From Siphonodentalium dalli (Eukaryota; Mollusca; Scaphopoda; Gadilida; Siphonodentaliidae), in the NCBI GenBank assembly GCA_032622095.1, contig CP136067.1, forward strand, positions 804,001-868,000: a stretch of DNA of 64,000 nucleotides, in the 5' to 3' direction. Position 1 is the first letter of the stretch. Each line of letters opens with the position of its first letter. Shown here in pieces: positions 40,151-51,128 of the stretch. The position numbers were made by a program, and so were the translations under genes. The notes under the pieces were generated by a model. That model had not been told where the DNA came from. It saw only the letters and a list, made by a program, of their open reading frames with translations, and did not search any database.

Positions 40151-41548
40151 CTGGAATAATTTAAATTATTAAAACTAAAATAATTAATGTAAAGTTCAAT
40201 AATTTAAATGTACTCAATACAATTCGATGATCGACTTATATAATCAGATTCCAACAACAACATTTTTAGAAATGTCGCTTCAGTTATCAGAATTGATTAA
40301 TTGCCCAAATATAATGCTAACCACTGTCAACTATAGTATTAAATTGCCTGAAATGTGATATTTATCAACATGTTGGTCGACGAAATTTGGCCTTATTATC
40401 AACACAAAGACTCTTGGTTTTAGAGTTATCCATCTTCTTCCGCAATTTGGTCTGTAATTATAATGTATATATGTCTATTCTAGCGGGCAAACATTCCATA
40501 TACACACCCTGATCATCACTGACATGGGGCCATTTAAATTATAAATTAGTGGGTCTGTCGTGTATAAGTATAAATCAACTTGATATGTGATAGACCTTCC
40601 CCATATACATGTAATTATAATATAACATGCTTTTTATATTTAATATATAACTAGACATTGATTTGTTATTGAATTGAATATAGCTATAAACAATAAACAT
40701 GTGGCGGTTGTTATACTGGCCAGTTCAGCAGCCCGTATACTGGTCGCTCGGTTATTTGGAGGTTCACACTGCGGTCGGTTTTCCGGCCGCTCGGGTTCAA
40801 AGGGTTAAGAGATTACAAAAGAAACAGTCCATGAAATTTGTGTGTTACAAAAGAAACTTGTGTGTTACAAAAGAAACAGTCCATGAAATTTGTGTGTTAA
40901 TTTCCAATACTGTTTAGTGTCCTGATTTCTTTATTTTATTGGGAGTCGCCATTGTAATATACATTAGGTCTATGTTATGTAACTTGCGTTATATCGGAAG
41001 CTCAAAATGTACATGTATAATATAATAACTGGACTCTACATTGACATTCACAAGACTCACAACCTGCATGAAATGATTTGCTCTCACAGAAATTAGAATG
41101 AACATCAGCAGAAAGTGCACGTGCAGCACAGTCTATTCACACCATACACCGCCCATTCAAACAACTGCGTAGGAGCATCGCATGTACAGTTCGTGCATTT
41201 ATCACCAAGAATAGCCTGAGCCGCAATTGATAATTTTATATACGTTGTAAATTCTCATCCCACAAATGGGCATGCCACTACGTCGTGACTCGTAAGCTCG
41301 TGTCGTGAGGTCAGACAGCCTCAGGGCTGCATTCATTCGTACTAACAAGTCCGTAACTCCACCTTTAATATTTGGGAGTAACATATAAAACTATCTATGT
41401 AGGGTTCCATACAGGGGTACTAACCTTACAAATGAATTCAGTTTATACATATTGAACCCATATCTCCAGCGTTTTCTTTTGTGGGGTTCACCATGGGAGT
41501 AACATACTGGTATAACACTATTTAGGGTTCCATATGGGGGGTACTAAC
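40151..41548 (-). other. PCYOX1 intron
   Basis: Donor GTTAG after 41549 and acceptor TTCCAG before 40150. It contains a dispersed fragment at 40300-40440 (TAATGCTAACCACTGTCAAC, shared with 23710), three repeats of AAAAGAAAC-GTGTGTTAC near 40815-40895, and the partial exon duplicate at 41374-41490. Otherwise unassigned. Confidence 0.7.
41374..41490 (-). pseudogene. Partial duplicate of the PCYOX1 second-exon 3' end and donor
   Basis: On the minus strand, CTGGAGATATGGGTTCAATA, TGTATAAACTGAATTCATTT, GTAAGGTTAGTACCCCTGTA, TGGAACCC repeats the genuine exon end and donor at 41530-41620. It lacks 24 nt (an in-frame loss equivalent to the VEDLLSKF part). It lies within the intron just downstream of the real exon and keeps an intact GTAAG|GTTAG donor. 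Confidence 0.87.
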
Positions 41549-41726
41549 CTTACAAACTTTGAGAGCAGGTCCTCAACAAATGAGTTGAGTTTATACATAT
41601 CAAACCCATATCTCCAGATTATTTTAGCCATCGTGAGCGCCTTATATTTACTCGACTGGAATAAAGTCTCCTCGCCATTAAAAATACTGAATGTCCCCAA
41701 GTCAGGAGGTGTCATCTGTTCTAAAT
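41549..41726 (-). CDS. PCYOX1: Prenylcysteine oxidase, second visible exon
   Basis: Minus-strand exon of 178 nt: acceptor TGTGTTTCAG before 41726 and donor GTTAG after 41549. It encodes D-LEQMTPPDLGTFSIFNGEE, then ...IIWRYGFDMYKLNSFVEDLL and SKFV. The family pattern is lGiynGe...K..WRYG...l...VEd.L.KF. It joins in frame to AKLLG upstream and S-IYDV downstream. The reading continues into the exon with no stop. Confidence 0.94.
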
Positions 41727-41762
41727 CTGAAACACAAATAAACAGAATAAACGCAAATAAAA

Positions 41763-41832
41763 CAAGTTGGGAGATGTCATCTGTTCCAAACCTGAAACTC
41801 AAATAAACAGAATAAACGCAAATAAACAGACA
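41763..41832 (-). repeat. Duplicate of the PCYOX1 second-exon acceptor junction
   Basis: GGGAGATGTCATCTGTTCCA, AACCTGAAACTCAAATAAAC, AGAATAAACGCAAATAAA repeats 41704-41765 (GGAGGTGTCATCTGTTCTAA, ATCTGAAACACAAATAAAC). The duplicate carries about 25 nt of exon, the CAG acceptor and intron sequence, and lies immediately upstream (in gene direction) of the real exon. Confidence 0.88.
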
Positions 41833-41839
41833 AGCAATA

Positions 41840-42785
41840 AAATAGTTTCTGTCATTTGCAGAATGAGGTTCCAAGAGGGTGAATTAAGTGATGCTATCCC
41901 GCACAGCAGGCTAATTCACCAAATTCCCCCTCTGAGGACCTCATTCTGCTGAGGCCTCAACAGCTATGGGAGACCAAGGATCAGATTAAAGTTCCCCAGT
42001 TTAAGTTGGTGATGTTCACCCATTAGTTACCTTGATTATGCATTTTATATTCTGCAGTTCGATGCAAGCCTGCAAATAGCGTGTCAGTCATTTGCAGAAT
42101 GAGGTCCCCAGAGGGCTAGCATCACCAAATTCACCCTCTGGAGACCTCATTCTGCTTAGCCCTCATCTTCTGGGAAGAATCTATAGTCTCAAATTAACAT
42201 TGGTGTTAGTTACATTTCCCTTCTGGGAAGTTTCTATATCCCATAATTTGCAGAAGATAAAATTCATAATTGAGGTGCCTAATGGGTGAACATCACCAAC
42301 TTCAACTGAGGAACTTCAATCTGATCCTAGGTTTGCCATAGCAGTTGAGGGCCTTAGCAGAATGAAGTCCCCAGAGGGTGAATTTAGTGATGCTAGCCCG
42401 CTATGCGGGATAGCATTACTAAATTCACTCTCTGGGGACCTCATTCTGCAAATGACAGACACGCTATTTGCAGGCTTGGCGACCTTTTCCATAGCCCATG
42501 TGCACTATACAAGTCTGAGTTTAGTGTGTATAACCCGTAGAGAGCCCCACATAGACTGGAGCAGATGACACTCTGTAGTGCATGCTTCCATCTGTGTGAG
42601 GCTCCCTGTGGGTTAAACTTTATCAGTGAGGTTTGAGATGGGTGTCTTACATTACTGAACAAGCCTGAGTTTAGCGTGTCTGTCATTTGCAGAATGAGGT
42701 CCCCCAGAGGGTGAATTTAGTGACGCTATCCTGCGGGCTAGCATCACTAAATTCACCCTCTGGGGACCTCATTCTGCTTTTTAGT
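41840..42785. mobile_element. Cluster of four MITE-F copies and one MITE-E
   Basis: MITE-F foldbacks lie at about 41846-41955, 42085-42165 (shortened), 42352-42470 and 42665-42780. The MITE-F companion segment TTGGTGATGTTCACCCATTA lies at 42008 and its inverse at 42275-42300, so 41846-42165 and 42165-42470 are mutually inverted. MITE-E occupies 42531-42616 (TAACCCGTAGAGAGCCCCAC...GTGTGAGGCTCCCTGTGGGT-TAA). Confidence 0.8.
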
Positions 42786-42869
42786 TTAGTTTCTCTATAT
42801 CCTCAAATTGGCAGATGACAGATTGCATAATCGAGATTCCCAATGTGTGTATATCACAATATTCACCAT

Positions 42870-42950
42870 ATCCTATGACCCATTGGGGTGCACTAAGGGG
42901 GTATCCTTAGACCCATTGGGGTGCACTAAGGGGGTATCCTTAGACCCAGT
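42870..42950 (+). repeat. Short direct repeat, 33 bp x2
   Basis: GACCCATTGGGGTGCACTAA, GGGGGTATCCTTA occurs twice (42877 and 42910) just after the MITE-F cluster in the PCYOX1 intron. Confidence 0.85.
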
Positions 42951-43009
42951 CGGACAGTCATACTTCTAGAACTAGAAGGTAAACCCTGGAATCAATGATT
43001 AAAACTCAC

Positions 43010-43213
43010 CGAGAAGTTTAGCAAAATATACCATGTAGAAGTTTTCAGGGTGGATGAGTGTTCCGCCAGCCTCATAATCCTTGCCATCTATAGAAATGGT
43101 TGCTAGGCGACCACCTACTGCTTTATTCTCATAGATGTCGATATGAGATTTCGGGAAGCGTTCTTTGAGGAAATAAGCAGCTGAGGTACCGCCAATCCCT
43201 GCCCCTATTATAC
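43010..43213 (-). CDS. PCYOX1: Prenylcysteine oxidase, first visible exon: FAD-binding motif
   Basis: Minus-strand exon of 204 nt: acceptor CTCATTGCAG before 43213 and donor GTGAG after 43010. It encodes the Rossmann-fold start IIGAGIGGTSAAYFLKERFP (GxGxxG dinucleotide-binding loop), then IDIYENKAVGGRLAT (acidic E at the end of the second strand, GGR-LAT motif) and EAGGTLIHPENFYM. The four exons together give 458 residues without a stop, compared with about 505 in the vertebrate enzyme. The missing part is the N-terminal signal peptide, expected on one more upstream exon ending in phase 1. That exon was not found up to 46 kb. The product is expected to be a secreted or lysosomal flavoprotein. 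Confidence 0.95.
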
Positions 43214-43230
43214 CTGCAATGAGAAGTGTC

Positions 43231-43412
43231 CCATAGAGAGCCCCACATAGACCGGAGCAGATAACACTATGTAGTGCATTCTTCCATCTGTGAGGCTCCA
43301 TGTGGGTTAAAGATATAAACTGAGGTACCGCCAATCCCTGCCCTATTATACCTGCAATGAGAAGTGTCTGAACCCATAGAGAGCCCCACATAGACCGGAG
43401 CAGACAACACAT
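43231..43412 (-). repeat. MITE-E and a duplicated PCYOX1 acceptor junction
   Basis: MITE-E at 43231-43310. At 43318-43412, ACTGAGGTACCGCCAATCCC, TGCCCTATTATACCTGCAAT, GAGAAGTGTCTGAACCCATA repeats 43183-43265. The copy has the first 35 or so coding bases of the first visible exon (one base deleted, so frameshifted), an intact TTGCAG acceptor and the left part of MITE-E. Confidence 0.88.
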
Positions 43413-44037
43413 TTTATTTTATTTTTTCATTTTATTTTCTCTTGAATTGAGCCTTTCATGACGGGAGCTGCGCTGGTGCAGCAATAAAGATCCTGTATGA
43501 AGAATGATCAGCTTATCTAAAATACCTGTGTTTCAAGCCTGAGTTTAGTGTACCTGTCATTTGCAGAATGAGACCCTCAACCCTCGTTACCAATGAAACA
43601 GACATTATTTTAGATTCAGCTGTTCAAAACCATGAAATAGATTGTATCAGTGTAATTGAACCAACTGATATCACTCGGTAACATTTACATGTACACCTGC
43701 ACATAACATTTGTTCTGTGATTCAGGGTTGGCAGTCTGGAAAATCCAAATAGCCCTCCTAGATTTTACAGAACTTTTACCTGAGTTACTACTGCCCTTTG
43801 TCTATTTTTGATGTTGTTTAACTTCATCTAAATTAATTTTGTTACCTGTATGTGGAAAAAAATGTCCAGAGTTGTGAATGTCAAATCTCCCACAGTATGA
43901 TATGCCGTATGGTGAATATTTAATTATGTTTTGTATGTTATGATAATTAATATGAACCACAAAAAAAATGTGTTTGTACTCAACAATTTCAGTCGTTGTC
44001 CATCCCATCCAACGAAATTGGGTGAGTTTGTCAATAT
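43413..44037. other. Unassigned, MITE tips only
   Basis: GAGCCTTTCATGACGGGAGC, TGCGCTGGTGCAGCAATAAA near 43448-43490 is a MITE-B left tip. CCTGAGTTTAGTGTACCTGT, CATTTGCAGAATGAGA near 43537-43572 is a MITE-F tip. No signal-peptide exon for PCYOX1 was recognised. Confidence 0.5.
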
Positions 44038-44480
44038 TTAACCCTTTCAGTGCCAGGGGCCGATCTCATCGGCCCTAATTTACGGTCTGTAAAATCAGCC
44101 CTAAAAAGAAATTAAAATAATTGTTTTTTTTGGGTTGAATTTTTTTTGGGTATGCATAAGCATGCAATAGCGAATTTAAAAACAAACTGGATAAAACCTT
44201 AGGGGCATGTCTATCACCAAGTATTCATAGTAATAATGTTTATGCCCATGAAAAATGTAAGATTCCCTGGCACTAAACCTACAAAATAAGTCTGTTAAAG
44301 AATATAAGAAAAAATTATTAAAATTGTAAAAAATAATAACAAATGATGAAAAATTGTTAGGCCAATGCATTCTTTTATATATGCGAGGCGACCTATGGTC
44401 GACTCGCATATATAAGAGAATGCATTGGCACAGGGTATATGGGTTGATACAAAAAACGGACCTGGCACTGAAAGGGTTAA
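44038..44480. mobile_element. MITE-C copy
   Basis: TTAACCCTTTCAGTGCCAGG-GGCCGATCTCATCGG to CCTGGCACTGAAAGGGTTAA. The shared hairpin (CCAATGCATTCTTTTATATA...TATAAGAGAATGCATTGG) lies near the right end. Confidence 0.88.
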
Positions 44481-44742
44481 AGCAATTTCTATGTTGTGAA
44501 ATGTTACTTAAAATACACAATCAAGTAGCATATTGAGTCCAGTATATTTACACTTGAATACAATTACAAATGACTGCTTTATTTAATTTATTTAATTTAA
44601 TGATTCCGCCATCAGTTGCCGACGTCACACATGCGCACACTGTACAATACAGTATTTTTCTCATAAAACGCAATAAAATAACTAATTAAATTTCCTATTG
44701 AAGCTATAAACTTCTGGTGATTCCCTTCCTCTTACCCGGAAA
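44481..44742. other. Unassigned
   Basis: Nothing recognised; AT-rich. Confidence 0.4.
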
Positions 44743-45125
44743 CAAAACAAGTGTCCACTTAACCGCGGTGCGGTTAGCGTAACCACCGCGGCTGAAATGC
44801 AACTACACCGCGGCTCCACCGGGTAACTACAGTTGGGCCGCGGTCGCGGTGTACTTGCCGTTCGGCCATGGTGTAGTTGCCGCAGTGTATGTTCATTAAA
44901 CTGAAAAAAGATGACACAAACCAGAAATCTAACCATGGTGTACATGCCGTATGGCCGCGGTGTAGTTGCGTTTTGGCTGTGGTGTACTTGCCATTCTGCC
45001 GCAGTGTACTTGCTGTTTGGCCATGGTGTACTTGCCGTTCGGCCGCGGTGCTCAACTGCAGTTACGAACTCTGACACCGAGGCCGAACGGAAAATACACC
45101 GCGGTGCCAATGGACACTTGTTTTG
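44743..45125. mobile_element. CG-rich inverted-repeat element, ~385 bp
   Basis: ACAAAACAAGTGTCCA at 44743 and TGGACACTTGTTTTGT ending at 45126 are inverted repeats. The interior is full of CCGCGGT motifs and repeats of GGTGTA(G/C)TTGCCGTTCGGCC. It is far more CG-rich than its surroundings. Several overlapping frames stay open on both strands because of the repeat; no protein is supported. Target duplication is not resolved. Confidence 0.65.
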
Positions 45126-45126
45126 T

Positions 45127-45830
45127 CCACCGGGGCACCTCCATCAGTGAAGGATCCAGGGATTTTTTGGGGACACCTGTTTTCGGGCAATGATATGACA
45201 AAGGCATATCCCAAAGGTCTGAGCGGGTGGGGTTCGGGAGGGTTGCCCCCCTGTTGATGGTGGGGGTCTGGGAGTTTTCCGCCTGGAATAATTTTGAAAA
45301 TCCATTGCATTGAGAGCTAATCTAGGGCTCTCTGAGTCAGTATTTTGAATTTTACTGAGAGGTCAATTTGATCAAGTTTCTGAAGCGTCATTTTGGAAAT
45401 TTTTATATATCTATGGGATTGGAAATGCTTATAAGTTATTGTCAGATATCTTTTGGTTCAATGGATTATGCTTACGCTGCTTGAAATGAGACTTACCATT
45501 ATCACTCTAATTCATATAATAAGCTATTTTCTAAAATTCAATTGAGAGACACATACATAATATACTAGTAGTTCAGAAACAATGTCTATTAAGTTATTAA
45601 TTACTAAGTAATTAGTACTAATCTCTATGTTAATTATTCATTTGGTATTATGATATCCCACCTGATAACCAGGTTGATTTGATAAATTGTCACTGTTTGC
45701 TTGAATTTGATTGAAATACTAAAGTCTGAAGGCTGAATAATAACAAACCTGAACTCAAAGTCTCAAACTATTTGAAGTTTTCACAGATGAAAGCGAGACA
45801 GAACCAAACATACCTTACAGTATGATTCCA
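45127..45830. other. Unassigned
   Basis: The first 180 bp (GAAGGATCCAGGGATTTTTT, GGGGTTCGGGAGGGTTGCCC) look like an old dispersed repeat. The remainder is AT-rich with no recognised feature. Confidence 0.4.
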
Positions 45831-46200
45831 TTAACCCTTTACCCAACAAACCGGCCAAATAAAGCTTCAACAGCCTAAAATATCTTCGGTCTGTCTCAAT
45901 AGAACCATACAAATATGGATATCATTGGAACCGGCTCCTTGACCACAGTGTGATAGTTACAGTTATGCCCTGTGCCAATGCATTCCATAGGTCGCCTCGC
46001 ATATATAAGAGAATGCATTGGCCTAAACAAAATCTTTTTTTAACACTTTTTACCATTTTTTCTTACATTCTTTAACAATTTTATAATTATTAATGTGTTA
46101 AGCCAATGCATTCTCTTATATATGCGAGGCGACCTATGGTCGACTCGCATATATAAGAGAATGCATTGGCACAGGGCCGTTCTGTTGGGTAAAGGGTTAA
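45831..46200 (-). mobile_element. MITE-A copy, reverse orientation
   Basis: TTAACCCTTTACCCAACAAA to TTCTGTTGGGTAAAGGGTTAA, right interior on the left side. One hairpin is reduced to a half (CATTCCATAGGTCGCC). Confidence 0.9.
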
Positions 46201-46397
46201 GGCCTTTTGACAAAAAAAAGTTCTTTGTTTCCGACCGATGAAATACCTGCTGACCCCTTATGTTTATACTGCAATTATTTCAAAAATAATAACATGACAA
46301 ACTGCAAGACATTGTGGTGTGTGAGACAGAATTTGTAATTGTGCGGGACAGACAATATCTCAAAGAGTATAGCTTGTATATCAACAGGGTACCGGTA

Positions 46398-46523
46398 TAA
46401 CAAAAGCACGATATTCGCCCCTACCAGATAACAAAAGCACGATATTCGCCCCTACCAGATAACAAAAGCACGATATTAGCCCCTACCAGATAACAAAAGC
46501 ACGATATTCGCCCCTACCAGATA
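46398..46523 (+). repeat. 31-bp tandem repeat, four copies
   Basis: ATAACAAAAGCACGATATTC, GCCCCTACCAG repeated four times, with one T-to-A type difference (ATATTAGCC). It lies just beyond the 3' end of the retrotransposon that follows. Confidence 0.93.
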
Positions 46524-46559
46524 ATTGAAATATATTAACTCTGCCACTCCTTCTTCCGA

Positions 46560-47448
46560 TAAAATGCAACTCCCTGCAGAAGGCTTCTGTAGGAATATTA
46601 TCGCATTTGAGCGCACAGGCGAATGAGGATGTCGTTAAAAGCCAATATTGGTGAATTTAAAACAAGGATATTGTGTATATTACAAGTAAAATCATCATGA
46701 GTGAAGTTAAAATATCTGTTGTCATCCTCAGTAGCCTGTTTTGAGCATCTCCTTCTGAAAGTCTTCCAGGGAGGTGCATGCCACTGCCTCTTTAGATAGG
46801 GCGTTCCACATCCGTATGGCAGACGGAAAGAAGGAGTATTTATATGCATCTACTCTCACATGATGTTGTGTGTAGCGCTGGTTGTGGCCTCGTGATCTGT
46901 CGTTGGTTCTGCTCTTCACGAGTGGAGTAGCTTGATTGGTGATGACCAGTCCTTTGATACACTTGAAGAACATAGTCAAGGTGGCATCTTTTCTTCTTTC
47001 TTCAAGTGATTTCCATTTAAGGTTTTTCACCATCGTTTTTGGGCTGCTCCTCCAGTGGTACCGGTAGTTGTTCTGGACGATTCTGGCTGCTCTCAGTTGA
47101 ACTTTCTCTATTTTTTCGATGTTTTCCGCTGTGTGTGGGTTCCATACAGTCGATGAGTACTCTACTATTGGACGCACCATGGCATTGTAACACTGCTCCT
47201 TGATGTTGGGGCTGCAGTTGGTTAGATTTCTTCCAATGAAGGCTGTTGTAGAATTTGCCTTTTTACAGATCTTTGAAACATGGTCGTTCCAACTAACATC
47301 CTCCTTGATGTTGACACCGAGATACCTTGCAGAGTTCACAGATCGTAGTGGTTTCCAAGACATTTCGTTTCCTTTTGTTTGTTATACATATGATCGCGCA
47401 TTTGTCTGCATTGAATTCCATTTGCCACTTCTTTTCCCAAAGTTGAAG
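46560..47448 (-). pseudogene. Retrotransposon 1, 3' part (RT thumb and C-terminus)
   Basis: Minus-strand coding remnant of an APE-type non-LTR retrotransposon (CR1/Jockey-like by eye). It begins after the hAT insertion with LQLWEKKWQMEFNADKCAII, changes frame near 47365, then continues SARYLGVNIKEDVSWNDHV, VRPIVEYSSTVWNPHT, and ends RMWNALSKEAV...FQKEMLKTGY with a stop at 46730. These are the standard motifs downstream of the RT catalytic site (WqmfnN.KC; YLGV; ...yas.vW.P). At least one frameshift makes it inactive. Confidence 0.88.
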
Positions 47449-47456
47449 GTTGTCAA

Positions 47457-48314
47457 TAGTGCTGGGCGGTATGACGATATATCAGGTATAGCCGGTTTCA
47501 AATTTAATATCGTCAATAATATCGTCTGAAAAAAAAATATGGTAATACCGTCCAAGTTGTAATATTCCACATGTTGACTGCTGAAACCCACCATATGGTC
47601 CCAAAAATACCGGTAATAATGTCACACCTGTGAATTACATCCCAGCGAGCGCACGCGACAGCTTGTCAGGGACTGATTTGTCACATATTATCTTTAGAAT
47701 TAGCGCTTTTAACTTATAAGTCACGAAAAGTGTGTAAAACTGTAAATAAACAGAATAAATTATTGGGTCAAGTAACCGCCCTCTGACCTCTTCCCCGGTT
47801 TCTAGAAAAAGTCATTCACTGCGATTGGTTAAAACCAATTAATTGAATTAGAGCTTCAAACCCGCCCAAAAATACATGGTGTCCTTCCAAAGATTATGTA
47901 CTGCACATGTTTGAACTTCGCTGAAAGACTGACCCTCATTGTCAAATTCGTCTTGTCAGTAAACCACATTTCCATTTGTCAAGTTGTCATAGACGAGATA
48001 ATGAGTTTACTAATTAACGGTATAAACCAGAATATGTCAAGTCACCGGACCGAAATAGTCCAAATAGCGTAATTTTAAAAACCAGTGAATTTACTTTTCA
48101 TTCCAAATATCGATCAAGCACTGGTTGAGTGGTTGTGCATGTTATTCCCAACGTTACTTGTTAAAATTAATGCCAATGATGTGTTTCTTTCGAATAGTGA
48201 CGAATTGTTTTCAGTCTCCAGTATCTGTTTAAAAAAAACAAGATTATATCGTTAACCGCGGTTTTAATTTCCAAAAATCACGGTTTTTATTTTCGTTAAT
48301 ATCACCCAGCCCTA
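47457..48314. mobile_element. Non-autonomous hAT-type element inside retrotransposon 1, 858 bp
   Basis: TAGTGCTGGGCGGTAT at 47457 and ATATCACCCAGCCCTA ending at 48314. The exact 8-bp duplication GTTGTCAA lies at 47449-47456 and 48315-48322. Subterminal CGGTTTTxAATTT and GGTAATACCG motifs are present. No transposase. The RT coding sequence on the two sides (DAKLLQEDLDN / LQLWEKKWQM) becomes contiguous when it is removed together with one duplication. Confidence 0.94.
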
Positions 48315-48322
48315 GTTGTCAA

Positions 48323-50510
48323 GGTCTTCCTGGAGCAGTTTAGCGTCTTTTTTGGATTTTACTGCCCTGTACAGCAAGCAGCTATCTGCGAACAAGCGGG
48401 GTGTAGCTCTCACACATTTGGGAAGGTCGTTGATGTAAATAAGGAACAGTAATGGTCCCATAACTGTTCCTTGTGATACTCCTGATGTGACAGGTGTTGC
48501 ATCGGAGAGATGACCTTCTAAGATGACTCTCTGGGTTCTGTTTGAGAGAAAATCATTTATCCATCCCACGATGTTGTCATTTATGCCCTGTCATACGCAC
48601 TTCTGTATTAACTTCTGATGCGGTACTTTGTCGAACGCCTTGGAGAATTCGAGTAGTACAGCGTCGATCTGTTCGCCTTTAAATAGTCCTCTTGCTAAGT
48701 CATCCACCGTCAAGAGAAGTTGAGTTTCGCATGATCTGTTCTTTCTGAAGCCATGTTGAAAGTCTGTTCGCTGGTCCTTTGATTCCAGGTAACTGATTAG
48801 ATGGTGGTGAATTATATGTTCTAGAAGTTTGCTGCAGATGGAAGGTAGTTTGATGCAGATGTTTTGTCTCCTTTTTTGTACAATGGAGTAATATATGCCT
48901 CTTTCCAGTCAGTTGGTATTTTTCCTTGGTTGATTGAGGATTGAAAGAGTTTTGTCAGCATTTGTGTAATTTCGGAAGCGACTGTTTTTAGTAGTGTTCC
49001 AGGAATACCGTCAGGTCCAGTGGCCTTATGTATGTTGATGTTATTGAGCAATTTTAGTACTCCGTTTTCGGTGACGACTATTTCGTCCACTTTATTCACC
49101 GGGATGGGCTCAACGGGTATATTTGCGGTGTCTTCTGTGGTGAATACTGATGAAAATTGCTGATTGAGTATCTCTGCCTTTGTTTTGGCGTCGCTGTATA
49201 TAATTCCTCTTCTCTTCAGTGGTGACACTCCTGAACTATCATTCCTTTAACTCTTGATATAAGTCCATAGCCTCTTTGATGTTCTGCTTCCATCATTTTC
49301 AGTCACTAGATCCATGATGTATTTGGACTTGGTTGCCTTGCATTGTTTGCGACTTTGATTTTTTAGTTGTTTGAAGCGTCCCCAGTCGTGTTTTTTCGGC
49401 TTTATTATAAGCCCGGTGTTTCTTTCTTGACAGCCGCTTGATTTCTCCATTTATCCATGGTTGGTGGAATCTGGTGGTACTCATTTTGGATGGTACTAGC
49501 TGGAGAAGTTGAGTGCAGATGTCTTTGAAAGCCGACCAGAGTGTTTCAATATTGTCTTTCACTGAGTAGTTGGATCTGAAATGCTCTGTCTGGATCCTTG
49601 CTGCTAAAGATAACTCAGTCATGTCTGCCTTGGACCTGAGATATATCTTCCTTCTGGTTGGTGTCTCGTATTGTGCTGTGATGTTTGATGTTACAAAGAC
49701 AATGTCATGATCACCTAATCCCGGAGCTGGTTTACAGAGGTTTATCAACGATGGTCTGTTGGCGAAGAAGGTGTCTAGGATGTTATTGCCTCGTGTCGGG
49801 AAGGTGACGATCTGCTTCATCTCACAGTCTTGCATACTAGTAGTTTCGATGAAAACAGTGTTGATGTCCTTCTGATATTGGGTTCCATCTACTGTTATGT
49901 TATCCCAGTTTATGTCTGGAAGGTTTGTGTCGCCTGCAATCCAGATGGTGGCATGCCTGTTTTGCTTGACTAACTTGGCTATGGCCTCACACAAGTGTTT
50001 GCTGTACTCAGTGTTGTCGTCCGTCGGTCTGTAAATGGAAATGACCACAAGTTCCTGTTTGTTTTTGCAACATATCTTTACTGCTGCTAACTCAAGCCTT
50101 TTATAAATTTATAAATCTCTGAAAATTTTCTATCTGGATCTCATGGCATGGGATTGATGATTTAGTGGCAATGATGACACCTCCATAGCCATCAGATCTG
50201 TCTTTCCTTGCAGCTATGATATAACTATCTGGCAGGACTTCTGAGCTAAAGATTCTTGGTTTTAGCCAGGTTTCGGTGCCTATAATATCTGGCGCTGACC
50301 TTACAACAGGTTTTCAAGGTCAACTCTTTTGTTCATCACACTCTGAAAATTTTCCAAACCGGCAGGCAGGGGGCAGGGATTCTTTTTTTTTTGTGCAAAT
50401 TTTTTTGGTTCTCTCATCTCTTTTGGTATTTCAATACTGGAAGTGGTGTTATCTTTAGGTGATGAACTGAGCATTGGAGGCCCTGGGTCTTGTATATTGG
50501 GCGATTTCAA
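48323..50510 (-). pseudogene. Retrotransposon 1, endonuclease and RT domains
   Basis: Minus-strand remnant. From 5' to 3' it shows an APE-type endonuclease (PDIIGTETWL near 50285; RKDRSDGYGGVIIATK; ISIYRPTDDN; IAGDTNLPDINWD; GDHDIVFV at about 49700), a linker, then the RT (NNINIHKATGPDGIPGTLLK; WKEAYITPLYKKGDK; GFRKNRSCETQLL; EFSKAFDKVPHQ; VSQGTVMGPLLFLIYINDLP; LFADSCLLYR). The catalytic FADD is FADS here, and there are frameshifts or stops near 48600, 48830, 49250 and 50050. It is therefore dead. Clade assignment (CR1/Jockey group) is by motif style only. Confidence 0.9.
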
Positions 50511-51128
50511 TTCGCAGTCATATCCATGATGTTGATACGTTAGTGTAGACCTTATATACTAGTACCGGGCGATTAATTCCCATGCATTTCATCATTTTCA
50601 TGTGATACCAGGTGTCACAGTCATCACAGCAGAACTTTTAGCGATGGGAAGCCAACGACGTAAATTCACGTAATTACGTTTTCCCATTCTGCACAATGTT
50701 AAATTATCAAACTTTACCCCACCAGTATATCAAGTTAACCATGCTAAATGTCATTATTTTTCAGCTTATTGTGTTCATCCAACTTCATGGGTTATATGAT
50801 TATCATTTTCTGTTGCAAAAGTTTGTTTTCAATACAAGTGTGTTAAATATGAGAACGCATGGAATACGGCGGTCAAGGTGACTTTCTTGTTTACGTATGC
50901 CCGCCGCCATTGGTTGAAGTAGTTTCCTCCGTTGTCTTCGGAGAACCCTGTAGAAACAGGTATGTTGTGATCTTCTATTGAAGCACCAATCAGTTTCTGG
51001 TATATATCAGAAGTGTCTAACACAGTAGAAGAAGCACAAGTACCGGTAGTATGAATATCACATAATTATGTAGTTATTAAACAGCCTAACCAAATGGTTA
51101 GATTATAAGAAATTTAATTTGACACATA
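50511..51128. other. Unassigned between the two retrotransposons
   Basis: May include the 5' untranslated part of retrotransposon 1. No gene or repeat family is recognised. Confidence 0.4.

Noticed and set aside
44743-45125. Small proteins in several frames of the CG-rich region
   Set aside because: Frames are open on both strands because of internal GGTGTACTTGCC repeats; inverted ends point to an element.
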